Origin: SAR86 cluster bacterium
Lineage (GTDB): Bacteria > Pseudomonadota > Gammaproteobacteria > SAR86 > D2472
Reading direction: 5' to 3'
Length of the DNA stretch: 6,302 bases
NCBI GenBank assembly: GCA_029248485.1
Contig: JAQWJG010000012.1
Coordinates: 1 to 6,302, forward strand
Shown: positions 6,174 through 6,302 of the stretch, one piece after another
How the letters are laid out: every line of letters starts with the position of its first letter
Position numbering within the stretch: the stretch's first letter is position 1
Position numbers and translations under genes: made by a program
The notes under the pieces: generated by a model
What the model was told of the DNA's origin: nothing
Database searches by the model: none
The model's input: the letters and a program-made list of their open reading frames with translations, nothing else

Positions 6174-6302
6174 TAATAAAGATGCTTTGAAAAGTGCAAC
6201 AATTGAAACTGCAAAGCTCCTTAGGGTCGAAGATATATTGGGTAAAATAAAACCTGGAATGTTAGCTGACATAATAGCTTTTCAAAAAAATCCTATTGAA
6301 GA
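6124..6302 (+). CDS. amidohydrolase C-terminal segment in inverted orientation (N-terminus missing, 3' end outside window)
   Basis: The plus strand is open from the ATG at 6124, just after an in-frame TAA at 6121, to the window edge. From about 6169 the product reads MSNKDALKSATIETAKLL, then a linker and GKIKPGMLADIIAF, then QKNPIE. This is the C-terminal signature of metal-dependent amidohydrolases ('AL.aAT.naA.ll...d..G.i..Gk.ADii.....nPle'), which normally sits near residue 360-410 of a protein of about 420 residues. The metal-binding barrel is absent, because the first 15 codons (6124-6168) are antisense to the minus-strand amidohydrolase tail and are not family-like. There is no Shine-Dalgarno sequence before 6124. 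This is not a plausible independent gene; it is a displaced piece that should continue into the residues seen at 6173-6105 on the other strand. The amidohydrolase call is good; expression as drawn is unlikely. Confidence 0.7.
   Translation, partial: MIPSFITKLTFLTVDMSNKDALKSATIETAKLLRVEDILGKIKPGMLADIIAFQKNPIE
6165..6177. other. inverted junction inside an amidohydrolase gene
   Basis: Homology to an amidohydrolase C-terminus runs leftwards on the minus strand up to 6173 and rightwards on the plus strand from about 6169. The two similarities share ATGTC (6169-6173), which reads GACAT on the other strand. In an intact gene the ATGTC would open the MSNKDAL segment and the GACAT would open DIST about 132 bases later. 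A five-base inverted microhomology at the switch point is what strand-switching joins leave. The exact breakpoint is inferred from protein similarity alone. Confidence 0.6.

Overview
This is an AT-rich, very densely coded stretch with no intergenic gap above a few bases. It holds five substantial genes plus fragments of a sixth. The mix of families (a 4-hydroxyacetophenone-type Baeyer-Villiger monooxygenase, an exported formylglycine sulfatase, an exported alpha/beta hydrolase, a prokaryotic-type 6-4 photolyase relative and a renalase-like flavoprotein), together with the compact AT-rich style, suggests a streamlined marine proteobacterium, possibly a SAR86-like gammaproteobacterium. That placement is inference; no rRNA or other marker gene is present.

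Left half, plus strand (1-3674): a 5'-truncated monooxygenase gene, a sulfatase gene and an alpha/beta hydrolase gene run head to tail with 17-base and 1-base overlaps, so they are very probably one operon. The sulfatase and the hydrolase both start with signal peptides, whereas the monooxygenase belongs to a cytosolic family. The set would suit uptake and breakdown of a sulfated organic compound: desulfation and ester cleavage outside the inner membrane, ketone oxygenation inside. The substrate cannot be read from the sequence.

Right half, minus strand (6173-3671): the tail of an amidohydrolase, a renalase-like FAD oxidoreductase and a photolyase/cryptochrome-family protein are read leftwards with a 2-base gap and then a 4-base ATGA overlap. 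The photolyase belongs by sequence to the bacterial iron-sulfur photolyase/cryptochrome group (PhrB/CryB type) but has lost three of the four cysteines that hold the [4Fe-4S] cluster. The two operons converge and their last genes overlap tail to tail by 4 bases (3671-3674).

Right edge (6105-6302): two pieces of what looks like one amidohydrolase C-terminus lie in opposite orientations and meet near 6169-6173. The minus-strand piece carries the last residues and the stop codon. The plus-strand piece carries the residues that should come just before them. This is either an inverted chimeric join made during amplification or assembly, or a real inversion, so sequence to the right of about 6170 should not be trusted as the native neighbour of the minus-strand operon.

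No RNA genes, CRISPR arrays, insertion sequences or convincing terminators were seen.
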